Counted from the stretch's first letter, positions 1-15,700 are shown. The stretch is DNA of 64,000 nt from Rhopalosiphum padi (GCF_020882245.1 NC_083599.1:20408865-20472864), one strand, 5' to 3'. Notes: generated by a model not told the origin, from the letters alone. Numbers and translations are program-made.

Positions 1-3000
1 TTTAGTTCTATATTGAATATTGTAGTGGACAGCGATAAACGCATAACATATTTTATTGTCATAATATGAACCCACACGAGTCACGAGCATAAATCTTTAC
101 AAAATCACACTTTATCTAACAGGAAATTTTATTATTTCAAAAATATTTTTAAAAATATAAAGATATTAGAAAATTAATTTTTTTATGATTTATTTTTGTT
201 TTTGAATTTTTTAAGACCAAAATTATCAAATCTCAATGAAATAGTTAAATGTTTCAGTCATGATGGAACAAACACGATTATACTTTCACACATCTTAAAA
301 ACTATGAAAAATAGTTAAGTTATATATTTTTTTTTTAAATATTGTTTTTTAATGGCTAATGAATATTTCTTAAAACGACTGAGTTATAAATTATAACTTA
401 TAAATGAACCGATAATAATAATTTACAATTGTAAAGAGACATAACTTAATGTTACATTACTTATTTATTTATAGATACTAGGAATAGTTATACAGGTTTG
501 ATGTTGTTTGGTAGTTATTTTACCAAAGTGTTCATAATTTTCCACACTGTTTATATTATGTACATAATTATTTTATTAATTATAATATTGTCAATATAAT
601 ATAAATTATAATTTTGAAATAATAGTTTTAGGAACAAAATATATATACGCATTATACTGTTTTTCCTACAAGCAACCTGTACCTAAATAATATAAATGAG
701 AGACTTTGACATTTTGACAGTTTGTGCGCCCTACTTTGACGTCATGTCTGGCACATAATCTTCGGAGAACATGTCATCGTCTCAACCCGGGGGTGATTTA
801 GACTTGTTTCGTCACTACACATCTCTATATAAATGCATAATAAAATGATTGCTTGCGAACTGTGCTGAGATAATGGCTGGTTGTAGATTCGCATCCAAGT
901 GTCCGACATTTCGTCGCACTGCCGAAAACTATAACTTAGTATTAATACAATATTATACATTTATAGTTTATACACACTCGTTGAAATATTTTAAAATTAT
1001 GTGATCAAGAATCAGAAGGTGTAGACGGATGTATAAAACGATAGCGACAATCGTAGACAAATAGGGGGGGGGATCAACCCTCCGAAATTTTTAGAATTTA
1101 TGAATTTATTTATTACGAGTATAAACAGTAGTTCATACGTCGACAACTGTGAGTTAAGCTTGACGCTATAGTGATCACCATCTAAATTTTTGACTATATT
1201 AATGAATATTGGTAATGCGGTGTTTCTAATATCCTATTTTGTGTTATATTAAATTTATAGATTTACGTATAAAGCTAGACGCCAGCGGTACATTTATGGG
1301 ATTTTTTTTAAGTTCATCACGTCAATTAAAGTTTTACATTTTTCTATGAACCATTTTTTATTACCAAATGTAATCCAAAATTCAAAATTGCAGGCCTACC
1401 TGTAATAACGTAAAATCAGTTTTATACATACATAATTAAATTATAATGTGACAATGTATAAGTGTTAATATTTAATTGAAAATTATAAAAAAAAAAAAAT
1501 AATAACAATATTTCATAGTTCTATAATAATGTATAATTATTAATTTATAGTGCTAATGTGCGGTTACCGTGGTCATCACACGTGATTACATTCGGCTGAA
1601 TGGTTTGGAAATGATGTAAATTCATTGGGACATCAAACTAGAGATGGTAAAATGGTAAAAGTTATATTGTATTCAACAAAATTTGATTTGATGTGACATA
1701 ATAATACAATGATTTTATTAATTATTTTGTTAATTTGGAAAAAAAATAATACTTCAAAATTGAGGAGGGTGAAAATATTTGTATAATTTATTTATTCAAA
1801 TTAACAAATATTGCTTGTGTAGCAACATGTTGAGAACATTAAACATAGTTCTATATTAATTTAATTTAAAAATAACATTGACTTAAGTACCTTTACTCGT
1901 GTAAACTTAAAAACAGTTTGTGATTTGTAATCTTCCGGAATTATTCTAAAGCTTAATATTTTTGAGTGTTTAATTATAAAGTTAATCCTGTACAGATTGA
2001 TATATTACATGTTTCATATTTTTTTTTCAGGTATTGAGTATAATAATATGCTGTTTAAACACAGTTTATTAGGACGAAATGGGATGCGCGAGTTTCGAAA
2101 ACATACCATTGGAACAAGTACTTATTCTAGCATTGCATTAATCATTATATATTCCTAGTTTATTGCTTATTGTGTATGGACAAACTATATCTGAATCTGT
2201 GTATCTGAACAAACTGTGTCCCAACCGATGAAAATATGAGTGACATTATTATTTTCTCATTGTAATACCAATATGAGAATATGACCATTTGCGAGTAGAT
2301 AAGATGTTTATGAGAAATTTGGTTATCGGGAAACCATTATAATTAATATTCCGTGTGAATATAATAAATGCATCTACCTTTATAAGAATTAAAATATACA
2401 ATGGAAAACGGTAATATTTATGAATATACTTTTTATAGTTAAAAATTGTCGTCACAAAAAGTTATATTTAATTTAATTTAATTCAATTCAATTAATATAG
2501 CTGACGTGAAGGATCTAATGGAAAACGGATAAATAAAATCAGTTTTATAAAATATTAAACATATTCAACAGTTATTATAAATATTACTCAAATAAATTAA
2601 ATGTTTTCCATTTTTTATGAGCCGAAGGAAAATATACAGAATAATATATAGTTTTAAAAAATTCATAATATATTGATAGAAAAATACATCCTCTTACGAT
2701 GTGCCGATTGACTAAATTTGAAGGTTATTATTTTTAAATTATTTTATCTGTATATAATACGTATTATAGGAAGTTTTATCATTTTTAATTTTTACACATT
2801 ATACATCAATATATTTTTCAAACTAGCCAGCGCTATTATATTAGAGAGGGCATAAGTGATGACAGCCGTGAAACATTTGAGTCGGGGTGACTATACTTAC
2901 GGGGTAAAGTTCTACCTACTCTACAAAGGATATGAACTATGGATTGCAGTCCACTTCCTTTGCTGATGGGATAGATACATAGATCACCAAGCTTGACACT

Positions 3001-6000
3001 TATTTAGCCAGCCTATCTAGCTAATTCTGAATCTACCATAAACACATCATAACGAAAGGACCTAAGCCCACCCAGCAATGGATCACGAAGTAACATGTCA
3101 ATGACATCAAAAGCATAGTAACATTAGTAACCACCTGATCGGCGAGACAGGAGCTGCTCATATGGACACCCTCAAAACTAGCCACAACAACAGACTTCCT
3201 GTGTATACAATTCTTTACAACCTGATTGTACCCACTGTACAATCTGTATAAGTAAATGTACATACATGCATTGGATATTTCATTTTCAAATAAATTTACA
3301 TTTTTTTAATTCACTAAAATATTTTCAAAAGTATTTAATCATTTATATTGAATCAACTAAAAATTAAATACAATATCAATTATTATTGTAAATTATGTTA
3401 TTTATTTCTAAATGATTAAAACAATATTTCAAGTTACAATTAATTATATAAGTCACGTATACTATACTTACAACGTTATGTTATTATTATTTTTACAGAG
3501 TACTGACAATGGTTATTAATTGGGTAAGGTGCGAATAATTGGGCTGGTACCACGTACATAGGTTACTTATTTAGTCATTATAACGATGTGTCAATGCGTA
3601 TATGATGCAGCTTATACAATAATATATAAATAAAATTCAAAATAAATGGACTACGAGAAATACAATTTATTCTGCTTAAATATAATGTTTAAAAAGTCAC
3701 CATCTATTTGTCACCAGTATTATAACTATGTCACTTAATATTAAACTCACTCTTTTATTGATAATGAGACAAATGTCTAATAATAATATATTGATATTGT
3801 ACTACCTACGGATATTACAGTTTAATATTATTTAGTGTTAGTGTGTGTTTTACATTTGAACAAAATCAAACACGTTTAAGCGTGTATCATGACCTAGATA
3901 GACCTAATTTGCCACAAATAATTATCATTAAACAATAATTGTTTTACTAAAATTGTCTTTTTAAATACAAAAAAAACTAAATATATTATGTTCACCACTA
4001 TGTATATTAAATCGATCGACTGTTTTAGAACGAGGAGTCACAAAGGTATTTTAATTACATTTATGTTTAATCGTTTATCATTATTTTCACATTTATGAAA
4101 CATTCTATTATATAATGTTTTCCTTTTAAGAAACATCTATAAATAAAATGTATAGGTACGTCTATAAGAGAATAATAATGTCATTATTTGAAAATAATAT
4201 TATAGTTTAAAAATTTAAACATATATTCAAAATTCAGTGCCATCCATAAGTCTAAAATTATAATCACGAGGGCCCGAAAAGAGTAACTTTCTATCCCCTA
4301 ACTATCTCTAATTACTAATGACTATCATTACTTTCTATGATGTCCAGTATCATCAGTCCTTTATCAAAATGTCATAAGTTGGAAACAACTATGGTATATA
4401 AACATAAATTAGGCACCGTATAACAACTTATAACTTAAAAGTATTTTTAAAATACATTTATGAAAATTTATAATTTATTTACAAATATATACTTTTAAAT
4501 AATTAGAGGTTTTTTTTCACTTAAACGTTTTTCGGATAAATCAAATATAATATTTACATTCAATCAAAATTTAAAACAGTGGTGTATAATAATAGTATTA
4601 CAAATGTCCAATAACTAAACTGATTTTAAACCTTCGATATTATAAAAAAACTTGTTAATAAACATTTTTTGCTGGATCTAAATGCTTTAAAATATAATAC
4701 GAGGTTTCTCATAAGTAGATCCTACTATAAAAAAAAAAATCTAAAAAAATATAAGCATAATTTTTTCTAAAGAGATTTTAAGTTAATATTCTGTTTAAAT
4801 TAGATATTTAAACAAAGAACAACGATTTTAGTTATTTTGTTGTAATTTAAAAATATCGCGTGGGTACTTAAAATTTTAACTAACGGCGTATATTATTATA
4901 TTTTATAAACAGTACGATATATTTTTTAAATGCAATGTTTTTGGCACATTTTAATTTAATCTACCTTATTATTAATAGTGAAATAAATTACTTTAATGGC
5001 AATTTAAATATATACTTAATAATAAAGACTGACTTACCGTATTCGCTTAAAATGGGTTTTTGTATGTAATGATTTGGCTTTGATTTCATAATTAGCAAAC
5101 ATACTATTACAGCTAGTGACTATAATTCTTCAATCTCGAATTCACAAGGTACACATAAACTCTACTACACTGAAGATCGGATACCTACCTACTTTCACCT
5201 TTTGTTTTTAATATACACGTATACTTACAAATTACAAGTTACAATGAATTGATAATAATAACAAATATTAACAATCCTAGGATTTAATAAAATATGAATT
5301 TTGTTTATTAAATATTATAATTTTATTACACTAAACAGTTTATATTATATTGTTGAAGATGAGTATACATTTTTTAACTATATTATTGACTGTTGAAAAA
5401 CCTTTTAAACTGTCAATACAATTATTTTGTCAGTACCAAATATATTAAAAAAAAATCATTTACTGTAAATTTTATATTATGTTGATAGATTTTGAATAAG
5501 TAAGAATAGAATAAAACAAACCATTAAACAAATATGAAAAGAAAAAAAAGAAAATTTTACGAGATATTTTTGCAAAAATAAAATATTTTTTTCACAAAAA
5601 GGAAAGCTCTCATATCATATTTACGATTTTTAAGATAAACATCTTTTGAATAAAAATTTAAATTTCAGTTTTTTCCTCCAAATTCAAAAAATAACGTTTA
5701 TAGTTATAATATAGTTTCAAGATAAATACTAAATGTTCACTGAATAAAATAAACAAAATATATTATACCTATGTGAATTGTATATAGATTGTTTTTTAAT
5801 ATTTTGTTTATTTTTTAAAGTGCTGAGGGGATTCATAATTTTAACTACCTTCCTTGACAATTTAATATTTAGACATACTTACTTCCTAAAATAGGTACAT
5901 GGTGAAAATAATTGGTTCCTTTATTATAAAATTGAAAGTAGTAATTTTTAAATGTTCGTTTTAATTATTCTGTTTGTCTGCTTCAAACTTTTGTAAAGAC

Positions 6001-8689
6001 ACAGTTATATTACAGGTATTTATTGTTTTTATTTACATTTTTCAATTATTGACTATTTAACAAGAACTATAGATATTAACACATATAATACCGTTTTCCA
6101 TGAAATATATAGCTTGCATAATATTATAAAGTATCCATTTTAAAATGCAATTTTTAAAGTTGGTAAGTTATAAATTATAGTTACTTGAACGAATTATTAT
6201 GAAATATGTATATATAATTATCAATTAAGGTAAAACAACTAATTATTGCAATAATATCTTAATAGGTGGGTAAACATCATATAGCGGAGGTAATTATTTA
6301 ATTTTTAAACTATTTTATAATATGTACTACATAATACAGTAAGTTAATATGCGTTTGTCGTATGATATGCTATTTACACCTTTATACTATATTATGTTAT
6401 ATATTATATAAAATATATAGATTTTTTCATTTATTAATTTAAAAAATTTATTTCGAATAATTTGATATATTTTTAATGTGATTTTGGATATTTTTTTAAT
6501 AAACTTTATTTTGTAATAAAATATTATCTATACATAATTTATATAAAGATCAAAGGGGTTTAAATTAATTTTTAATAATATATTGGTATGTATAGTATAG
6601 AGGTAAAGAGCTGCTAGCGTTATGCACTTATGCTACCTCATATTGAAATATTAAAAAAATAATAATATTTAAACCAACATATATAATAATATAGAGGTAC
6701 GTTTCATTTGTAAGCTTACTGCTTAGGGTATAAGTGATAACCCTTGAAGTTAAAATCAAGCAAATTAAGTTTATATTTTATCTTTGTATTATATTTACAT
6801 ATTATGATTATTGGGATTTAGGATTATGATTAGTTTGATGATCTGTTTAGATATAACTATTTTCAAGATATTTTTGGAAATTCAAAGTTAGTATACTAAA
6901 TTTAAATTCTATATAGGTATTATAGTATAATAAATAAGAGACGTTCTTTATACAATTGGTCAGAAATTGAAACTTTTTAAACACATTGTATAATTATAAA
7001 TTAATGCATTATTATTAGTACTTAAATATAGACATATAGTATACGTATAAATTGATAATAATGTTTAGTAGTTACCATAATGTATGTAGTTTTTTCATGA
7101 GGTTTAGTTTATTAGGGAAAACTAATATAAATATTTACAAATAGGTTTTAGACTATTCTCCCTTACATGTGAAATAGCCCTCTCAGTCAACTTTTAGTCT
7201 TATCATTTACTTCCAATCATTTATATGAAGTACGTTTTTAACAATTGGAGAAGTCAATAGGTATGTATAATAATATGTAGAGGAATATTATATATTTTAT
7301 AGTGGATACACTGTATTCGGTAGGGGTGGCGAACCTTTTTCAATTCAGGGGTATTATATTCTGTGATATAAGTTTAAAAAAAAAATCTACGTGCTTGTTC
7401 GTATCTGCAAACTTTTTTTTTTGGGTATATCGTGTAGTCTTGAGACTGAGATTTGCTGAAAAATGTATAAACATATAGTATTTAAAACGTTTTCATATTT
7501 ACCTCTAAATGTGAGTTCCAAACTTTCTGAATTTTATAATTAGTTACTATATTATTTATAAATAATAAATATTTTTTTTCACATCTATTTTTTATTAAAC
7601 GCATGATTTAACAACCAATTAAAAATGTTATGTGTGCCATTTAAATTTAGCTAACGTCGTGCCATAGGTTTACTACCCCTCGTATAAAGCATGTAAGTAC
7701 CTAAAACCCAAGTAACCTAAAAGATCCTGACAAATAGTTGTATAAGTATGTATGAACTCATCAGTTCGCATAAAATAAATTATAATTTATGAGAATAATA
7801 ATACGAATCGTAATACTAACTTTGCATCTTTTGTATACTATAGGTATTATTAATATTCACAGGCTAGTGCCTGGTACAATAATTTCACCTAATATAATAT
7901 TATTAAGTCGGGAATTAACGAGTTAAAAAAACAAAGTTAATTTACTTTTAACTTAGTTACCTACGTAACGAATTAATTTTTTTATAAATAACTTTAAACT
8001 TAAAAAAATCATAAATATTATTTATGATATAAAAAGTATCATGTAATCATATTAAATATTTGTTTAAATAGAAAAATATCAGTTTACCGAAGTGCTGAAT
8101 GCACTATTTTTGGAATTCAATAGGGATAATAATAATTTACACGAATAGAACTTTATAAACATTTTTATAGAAAACTAAAATTCATCTGGACACAACACAT
8201 TAATTTCAAATCACTCAACAGTAATAACACTATCAGATAAGTAATAATAACTATCAGTTTGACGTTTAAAGAAACGTTAGTACCACGATCTCTTAATAAA
8301 CGAACTTATAGAATAACTAATAACTTCTGTTTAATGGGTCTATTGGGTGGATTCCCATTCTATTGATTAATATTGTATGTAATATTTTTATTATATATTT
8401 TGGTTTGTATGTATCTGGATGGGATTTTATCGAATTTACAAATTGTTCTCTGGCATCTCTGGCATGATGGATTGTTATAATATTCAGTTAAACCGAATTT
8501 AACGAAGTTGAGTTACATTTTTTCCTGTTTAACTTTTGACTTTTACCTTTAAACTTAACTTAAGTACATATTTTTCTGTATAAACTTAGCTTGACGAGTA
8601 AAAAAAAAAAAAAAAATCACCTAGTCAACTTGCCCAGCCTTGAATATATAATATTATATAATAACAATCGTCGCATAATATATTATTGA
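1..8689. other. AT-rich sequence upstream of the receptor gene, no gene recognised
   Basis: No open frame here resembles a known protein; the short frames are what AT-rich DNA yields by chance. It contains one hAT-like miniature element (7321-7681), a G run at about 1064-1072, and a block at about 2860-3260 with clearly higher GC than its surroundings, including a 76-codon minus-strand frame (3033-3263) that I do not recognise. That block may be an old transposon piece. Confidence 0.6.
7321..7681. mobile_element. hAT-like miniature inverted-repeat element
   Basis: The left end TAGGGGTGGCGAACCTTTTT and the reverse complement of the right end (GAGGGGTAGTAAACCTATGG) form imperfect terminal inverted repeats of a form common in hAT elements. 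Flanks GTATTCGG (7313-7320) and GTATAAAG (7682-7689) match at 5 of 8 positions, as a decayed 8-bp target duplication would. There is no transposase; length about 361 bp. Confidence 0.5.
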
Positions 8690-9732
8690 TAACGGCGGAA
8701 TGTATAATGACGCCGCGTAATGTAACACCGAATGTTTATCTCGGATTAACTACGAGCAAACACGCGACACGTGAGCCTAGGATAATGTATATAGGCGGGA
8801 CAGGTATAGGTATGAAAATATAGGTACGGTTAACGCGTTCACAATTATATACCTCGTACCCGTTATACATCGGTATGCGCGTGTTATGATATGTACCGCG
8901 GTAATTAAAAAAAACCATACGCACAAGTACCATTAACCAGCGATTAATAGATATATACTCAAGAGGACGGCGGCGATGACACCGCTGCCAGTCTTCAACC
9001 CGTTTCGCGCGCGCACACTCCGGATTATTATTATTATTATTATTGTTATATTATTCACGTTGACTACAGGTATGATATTTTAATATCGCAATTATATTAG
9101 TATTATACGAGTATTATGCTATTATTATTATTATTATTACCATTATAATAATATATTATATATTATCGTTGGCGCCGTGTACGGTCTCGCCGACACGTTT
9201 TATTATTATTAATAATATTATATCATTACGATGGGACGCAAAAATTAAAACTCATCGTCTCCGTATTAATAATAACTATATTATAACATCGTGATCGACG
9301 TGATCGTATAAAATAATAATAATATTATAATATATTGTTTTTCGTGCGTGTAATCTGTGCGAAAGTTACGCGCATTACGTACGAGTAGAGTATAATATAA
9401 TATTATTATGCCATTCGGTTCGTTTCGCCCGTCGTGTCGCGCGTCGTCGTCGGACCTAAACGCCGAGTACTCCCGCCCCGGCCCCCGCCCCTACAGGCAT
9501 CGCGCCGCCGTCGAACGCCATCGTCGACGGCGGCGGTGACTGACGGCGCGTCGCGGAGGAGGTCCACACTCATCTATTTAAACGCACCGGACGCGTTGCT
9601 CGCCGTTTTTGTCGCATCGCACACGCCATGTCGCGCACTGTCAGCCGCGATTCTTCGCGGACGGACGACGTAAACGTGACCACCATCTTATTGGTCGCAT
9701 CCAACGACAGACGAAAATCCGTCGTCGTCAAC
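8690..9732 (+). promoter_or_regulatory. CpG-rich promoter-like region with TATA-like box
   Basis: Composition changes sharply from the AT-rich flank to a CG-rich block, densest at about 9360-9760, with many CpG dinucleotides. A TATA-like TATTTAAA lies at 9575-9582, which would place transcription start near 9605-9612, about 20 bases before an ATG at 9628 and 125 before an ATG at 9733. Short ATT-type microsatellites (about 9023-9044 and 9120-9140) interrupt the block. It directly precedes a good splice donor at 9762 whose phase fits the receptor, so I infer it is the receptor's promoter. No transcript evidence is available here. Confidence 0.55.
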
Positions 9733-9761
9733 ATGCGCCGCCACCGTTTCTCGTCCAACAG
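9628..9761 (+). CDS. LGR1: Receptor exon 1: start codon and charged part of signal peptide
   Basis: The exon ends in AACAG followed by a GTATAT donor at 9762. Its last two bases (AG) plus the first base of the exon at 24684 complete a serine codon and keep the receptor frame. Two in-frame ATGs exist. ATG 9733 (A at -3) gives MRRHRFSSN before the hydrophobic core, a classical basic n-region, and is the start I use. ATG 9628 (G at -3) would add 35 residues before it. If this exon is not used, ATG 24694 also precedes a hydrophobic signal sequence but without basic residues. Linkage over 14.9 kb is inference; frame agreement alone has a one-in-three chance. Confidence 0.55.
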
Positions 9762-12700
9762 GTATATAATACGAATTTACACGGATATAATATCTAATAT
9801 GTATAAGAAATTGTGTACGTAATAATAGAATAACGATCCTACAACGGGTCCATGTACGTACCGAGACGTGATTTGATATGTAATGATAATATTATTTCGA
9901 TTAATAATAATTAGCAGATTAATATAGGTATATACTACAAACAGTTTATAATATCTATAGCATGAGTCAGGATAGTTAAGGATTAGTTAGTTTTAATTTC
10001 ATAGTCGTAAGTATATATAATATATATATATATATATATATTATACATAGTATTTAAGAACATTATGATTTAAAATATTTAATATAAATAACGTAACGGC
10101 GGGTCATGTATGATTATGGTATTCAATCGAACTTAAAAATTTTTTTATAATTGTTTTATCCCGTGTCGGAATCATTATTGTTGTAATGTGATTTGATTTT
10201 TAATCTTAATTTGTTGTAAAGATTGTGGCTCGTACCTGCAGCTAAATTGGTTTTTGAATTTTTCTAAAATATTTTTCGCAGTGATCCATGTCGTATTTGA
10301 TAAAAAATATAAGTACAACAATCTCACCCAAAATTTAGTATATTAAATAAGTAACTATAATTAAAATACTATTTTATTAGCGTAATTAATAAAAAATTAC
10401 TTATTTGTATAATACATTGTACTATATAAATAAATAGCAATTAAATTGAATAAATAAAAATCAAAATTCAGGCGAGTAGTTAATAGGTTATATGTATTTA
10501 AAATTAAATTAAGAGATGTAGTAGATCACCATTTTGCGGACATCCATGTACCTTACTAGTCTGCTTAACTAATCTTTATTAACTTATAACTTATAAACTA
10601 CTTATTTCAATTTCAATTTTTATATACTGAAACACTTCAAAAAATATTCTGCTTGAGAATACGAAAATAAAAGTACATGTTGTCATTCAAAAAAGTAAAA
10701 ATCTTAAAAAATTATCGCGATAAAAAAATGTACTTAAATAAAATGTTGTCTTATATCGTTTGGAAATGATATAAAAATTTTTTTAAAAACAATAGTTTTT
10801 GAAATATTGAGTGTTCGATAAAAGAATCGCCCCTATATATTAAAATATAGATTGGATAATAGACTCAAATTGGTATAAAATAATTTATAATATGTAATGG
10901 TTTCATTCATTATTAAATTGTGTTGATATGTTATGAAGTGTTTTTTATGCTAGGCCATTTTTCAAAAAAATTTAATATATTTTATGTATATTTGGCATTT
11001 GCTATTTTAAATAAAACCAATACAATGCTAATTTTATTCCAAAAAGCATTTATCAAAAACGAAATTATTTTACATGTGTCTAATCATATTAACACACAAA
11101 CCAATATCATGTTAAATGAATAAATTCTGTTGCTTAGCAAATATGTAAATATATTAAATTCGTTTATTTATTTATTTTTTTATGTAACTGTTCATTTTCT
11201 TATATAACCACCGAAACAATAACAAGGTTAAACTATTATTTTTTGATAAAATATTTTGTTAATTGAATTTGAAAAACGATTTCCTGTCACGTTTTCATTG
11301 AAAACCAGAAACCAATATCTTTAGGTATCTATGTTTTTTTAAAAATCCCTCGAGGAACCACTTATAAATCATACTCTTGCTTCGTTCTCATATAAACTAA
11401 TATAAAGCATCTTTAATCTAATCTAAAATAAACCCGTCTACTATTATTTCGCAAACCTAGTGAAATAGTTCAGAAATTTAGCGCATCCTGCACATCTATA
11501 TTTTATTTGTTTTATTAGTGTGGTTATTTAGCACTAAGTTACCTCCTACTTATATTTGAAGACTCACAAGTATAACATTGGAAAACACTGGAGAATGAAG
11601 TGTCACAATATTTTAAACACCGTACACATGAAGCTTAGTTCGTAATGTTAAAAATGTCCACCATTCATAAATAATATTTTTATCGGTATTACACGGAGAA
11701 AAATAGAAACATATAGTAATATAATAATATATACTTATAATCAATGGTTAAATATCAAACTAAACATTTCTATAACAGTCGGATGGCGTGGCAATAAGCT
11801 TGTTAGCTGTTATACTAAACAAAAACTATACAAATAAGAAACAATTGACTTTCCTATAAAATTTGCATTGTACCTAAATGTGTTAGGGACTTTCTTTTCA
11901 AAAAGTATGGACGTTATACGCATATATAATACTACTATATAATTCGGAAGGAAATTTATAACTTGTACTTATTGTAACTTTTAAATATAAGCTCGTTTTT
12001 TTAAATGTATTAATAATGTACAATTAAATACACGATTTGCACGAGAGCACTATATTTTGTTTTCGTTAGATAGGTAATCAAAATTAAAATTAAATTTCAA
12101 TTTTGTTGGGATTTTTATAATATTTTAGCCCCAAAAAATTAAAATTGTATTATTTTTGACAAATTTGTTTCAAATTAGTGTTTTACTTAATAGATTACAG
12201 TTGTTATTATTTTGTAGACTATTTATTGTAATATATAATATTATGCATAAAAACAAAAACAATTTGTTGATTGATCATTTTTATATTGTATTGAATTGTG
12301 CGTGTATAATATTAAGTACTTATTTAAATATTTTTAATTTGTTTTACTTTATTTAGTTTCACTAAAGAATCAAGTTAAACATTATATTAATATTAAATTA
12401 TCAGATTATTTCCTTTAGAATTTAAATTCCAGAGTTTTAACTTGTTTGATCTATACATATAATTAAACTTAAATCATGAAGGGGTTGAGAATAAGATAGA
12501 ATGTAGTCAACTTAGTGTTTTATACAGTAGATGAGTTACCGAAATTGTATACAAGCTTCAATGTACCTACGCACGAACAACTAAATATAGCCATTTATGA
12601 TTTCATTAAAACCTATATAAAGTTATTTAAATAGATAATATTAATTACATTTTAAATAATGGTCAGATAATGACCTTTTCAGAGTGGATGTCAAAGTTCT

Positions 12701-15700
12701 TTTAAAAAGATATCGTAACAAATTGTATTTAATTATTTTAATTATATATAAATAAATAAAAAATTTTAATGCTTATCAAACAATAATGTTACCATTATAG
12801 TAAAAATAATAAATAGGTACTACTTAGTAACTCAATATTTAAATCTTATTAGTTATTAGTTTATATCAATATTTTTTTTATAAACAATAATAATATACTA
12901 CATAAATCACTTGAATACTTAATTTAGAAAATTTTAATTTAGCTATATAACGCATTATACTTGAACTTATTAAAAAAGATACAGTATTTGATATACCTAT
13001 GTACAATTTAAAATGTATTATATTGTTGTAGCTTATAAAATAATATTTTGTTGAAATTTATTCATTCGGATTATAAGTTTTTAAATAATAACTATTATTA
13101 TATTTATACGTATATAGTATATTACTTATAAATTATATTTCACCCAACGTGACTTTATGCAAATATATAAAAACATAAAATATATCTGATAACTAAATAT
13201 CTTAATAACTATTGATAATATATTTATAATTACAATCAACCATATTATTGTAATGAAATAACATTTAGTTTAATTTTGATCAACATTATTTATGGAAATA
13301 ATCTATCTAATATTTTCTATTTATATATGCAACTAAAATAAAATATTTTTATAGTTACACTTTATAAGTTTAAATAGTTTAATAATGCGCTATGCAGAAA
13401 CAGATGTATTAAATTTATAAAACATTTTTATTGAACTATGGTATGTGCTTAAATGTTCCAATCAGTATTATTTTAAATATAATATAATTATGTATTTATA
13501 TATTATGATGGACGTTAAATATTACTTAATTAAGTAAACGCATTAATAAAACTAACATTTTTAGATATAAAACGTTTTTTGTAAAACGACAATATAAAAT
13601 ATTTACTTGGAAAATCATACACTAAAAAGCAAACAGTAAATATAAATCAATAATTATTATTTATTTTTTTTTCATATACTTAGCTACGTATTTGTTAATC
13701 GTTAGTGGATGAGTCTATAGTTGACTCGATATAAAAAATATTTCTATACTAGTTTAGCATGAACAAAATTTAGGTATTTATATTCTATTAATGATTTACA
13801 TATATAAGCCATCAGGTGATACACAAATAAACATGAAATAAAAATCATTTTTATAGATACTATGATTACATACGTAATCGTGTAGGTGTGCATTAAATTA
13901 TTAATTCATATTTTAAATTGTTTAATACTTGAAAATAATTTCAGACATAAAGTTAAACACGATACTGAAAATGTCATACCACTGTCAACATTTCAACTTT
14001 GTTTAGTACACATGATGAAATATACATTATACATATTATCGAAAATATAGTAAAATTGCTTTCCATATACTTTGCATATTATGATTAAAAGGTTATAATT
14101 AAAATATTATGGAAATTACTGAAGTGAATCAAATGCTTGTTTACGTAAGTTACGTAGTTTTTAAACATTAAATTTTTTATGGTAATTAGTGACTAAAAAG
14201 TTTTATAATTCGGGTTCTTAATAATTTAATTACTTAAATAACTCATGTTAGGAAGCAGTAATTTTATAACAATAAAAATATATGCGATACAATTAATGTA
14301 GTTATATCACTAATATGGAGATCGGTTTTGCTATCCTGTCAATTTGATTGACTGAGTCATTATAACTGATTGATGCTATATCTTTACGGGCTTATAGATT
14401 TTAAATTAAAAACCGGGGAAGTCGTTCTGCTATATAGTAGGTTTTGAGTGTAACTCGTTATTGAAAAGGTTTCTTAAAAGGAAATATTAAATTTAAATTC
14501 AACGGAAAAATCGTTGTGAATGAAAAACAATTTTGAGCGGAAACTGTTCATTAATTTCCATTTCTAAGTCTATTTATAGCTTATTACTAACTAATTTGTT
14601 TATTAATATAATAATGATAATATAATATTTTTGTTAAAATATACTACATAATATATCATATTATTAATTATTATTGCTATTAATTATTATAAGATAATAT
14701 ACCGCGTACAGTATAACGGTATGAATAACAGGTTTGTGGTATAAAATACCTTAAATTGAAAATTTCATAGTGTATAAATAATAACAATTTAAATCCCTAA
14801 AATTCTCTTAGTTTCTAAGATTAATATTTTTTTGAACAACAAAATAACTAAAATCAATTTAGGAAAAATCAATCGTTATTTTTTTGTTTTAATAACCAAT
14901 TTTGCCAAAATTAAATCTTCAAACATAAATAAAAAAAAATGTGCATATTATATTATTATATTTTTAGAATGCTTTAGGAAAACTATCAACGAATCTCGTT
15001 CTCAATTTTTAGCCTAAGCTATTCAAATAGAAAATTTTATGAATTTTTAATTACTAAATATTTTGTAAATTTTCGCGATTCTTACCATTTTTTTATTTTT
15101 TATTTTAAAAGGCTTATACAAAAAAAGAGTGTATATTTTTTAATTAAATTTTTAACTCTTGACTTGCATAATTTTCTTTGATCAAGCGAAATTATTTTCA
15201 TGGAAGTATATTGAAAAAAAAAATAAAAATGTTTAAGAAAATTTAAAATGTCTATAAATAATTCAAAACAGCTCAAATGTTTTAAAATTATATCATATCT
15301 AGAGAATATAAACGTTTTTCATAACTTCAAGTATCTATGGTTTTTATATTTGTAATATTGTTTTATTTGTTTAAAATTTCAATAGCAATTATATAATTGT
15401 AATTTGAAAGTTGTTGATTTAATATTTAAAACTGAAGTAAATTGTAGTTTTGATTTACATAATAGGTATAAGCTTTTAAACTTTAGTTAAATAATAAAAC
15501 ATAGTTTATGAAAGAGTTTATTATACTTTCAATAATGTATATTTAAATTAATAAGATAAGATTCTGTAGAAATAGTGTACTAAATAAACATTCAAGTTTG
15601 AGTTCAGATGAGGTACTTACTCGGAAAATATGTGGTGTTAGTTCTGTGTAGTATAGAATCATTTGATACTGTGTCATTTATATATATATATATATATAAA

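Noticed and set aside
9434..9758. Several overlapping short frames in the CpG-rich block, both strands
   Set aside because: GC-rich DNA lacks stop codons by composition. Only the frame from 9628 links in phase to the receptor; the others show no motif or start from non-ATG codons.
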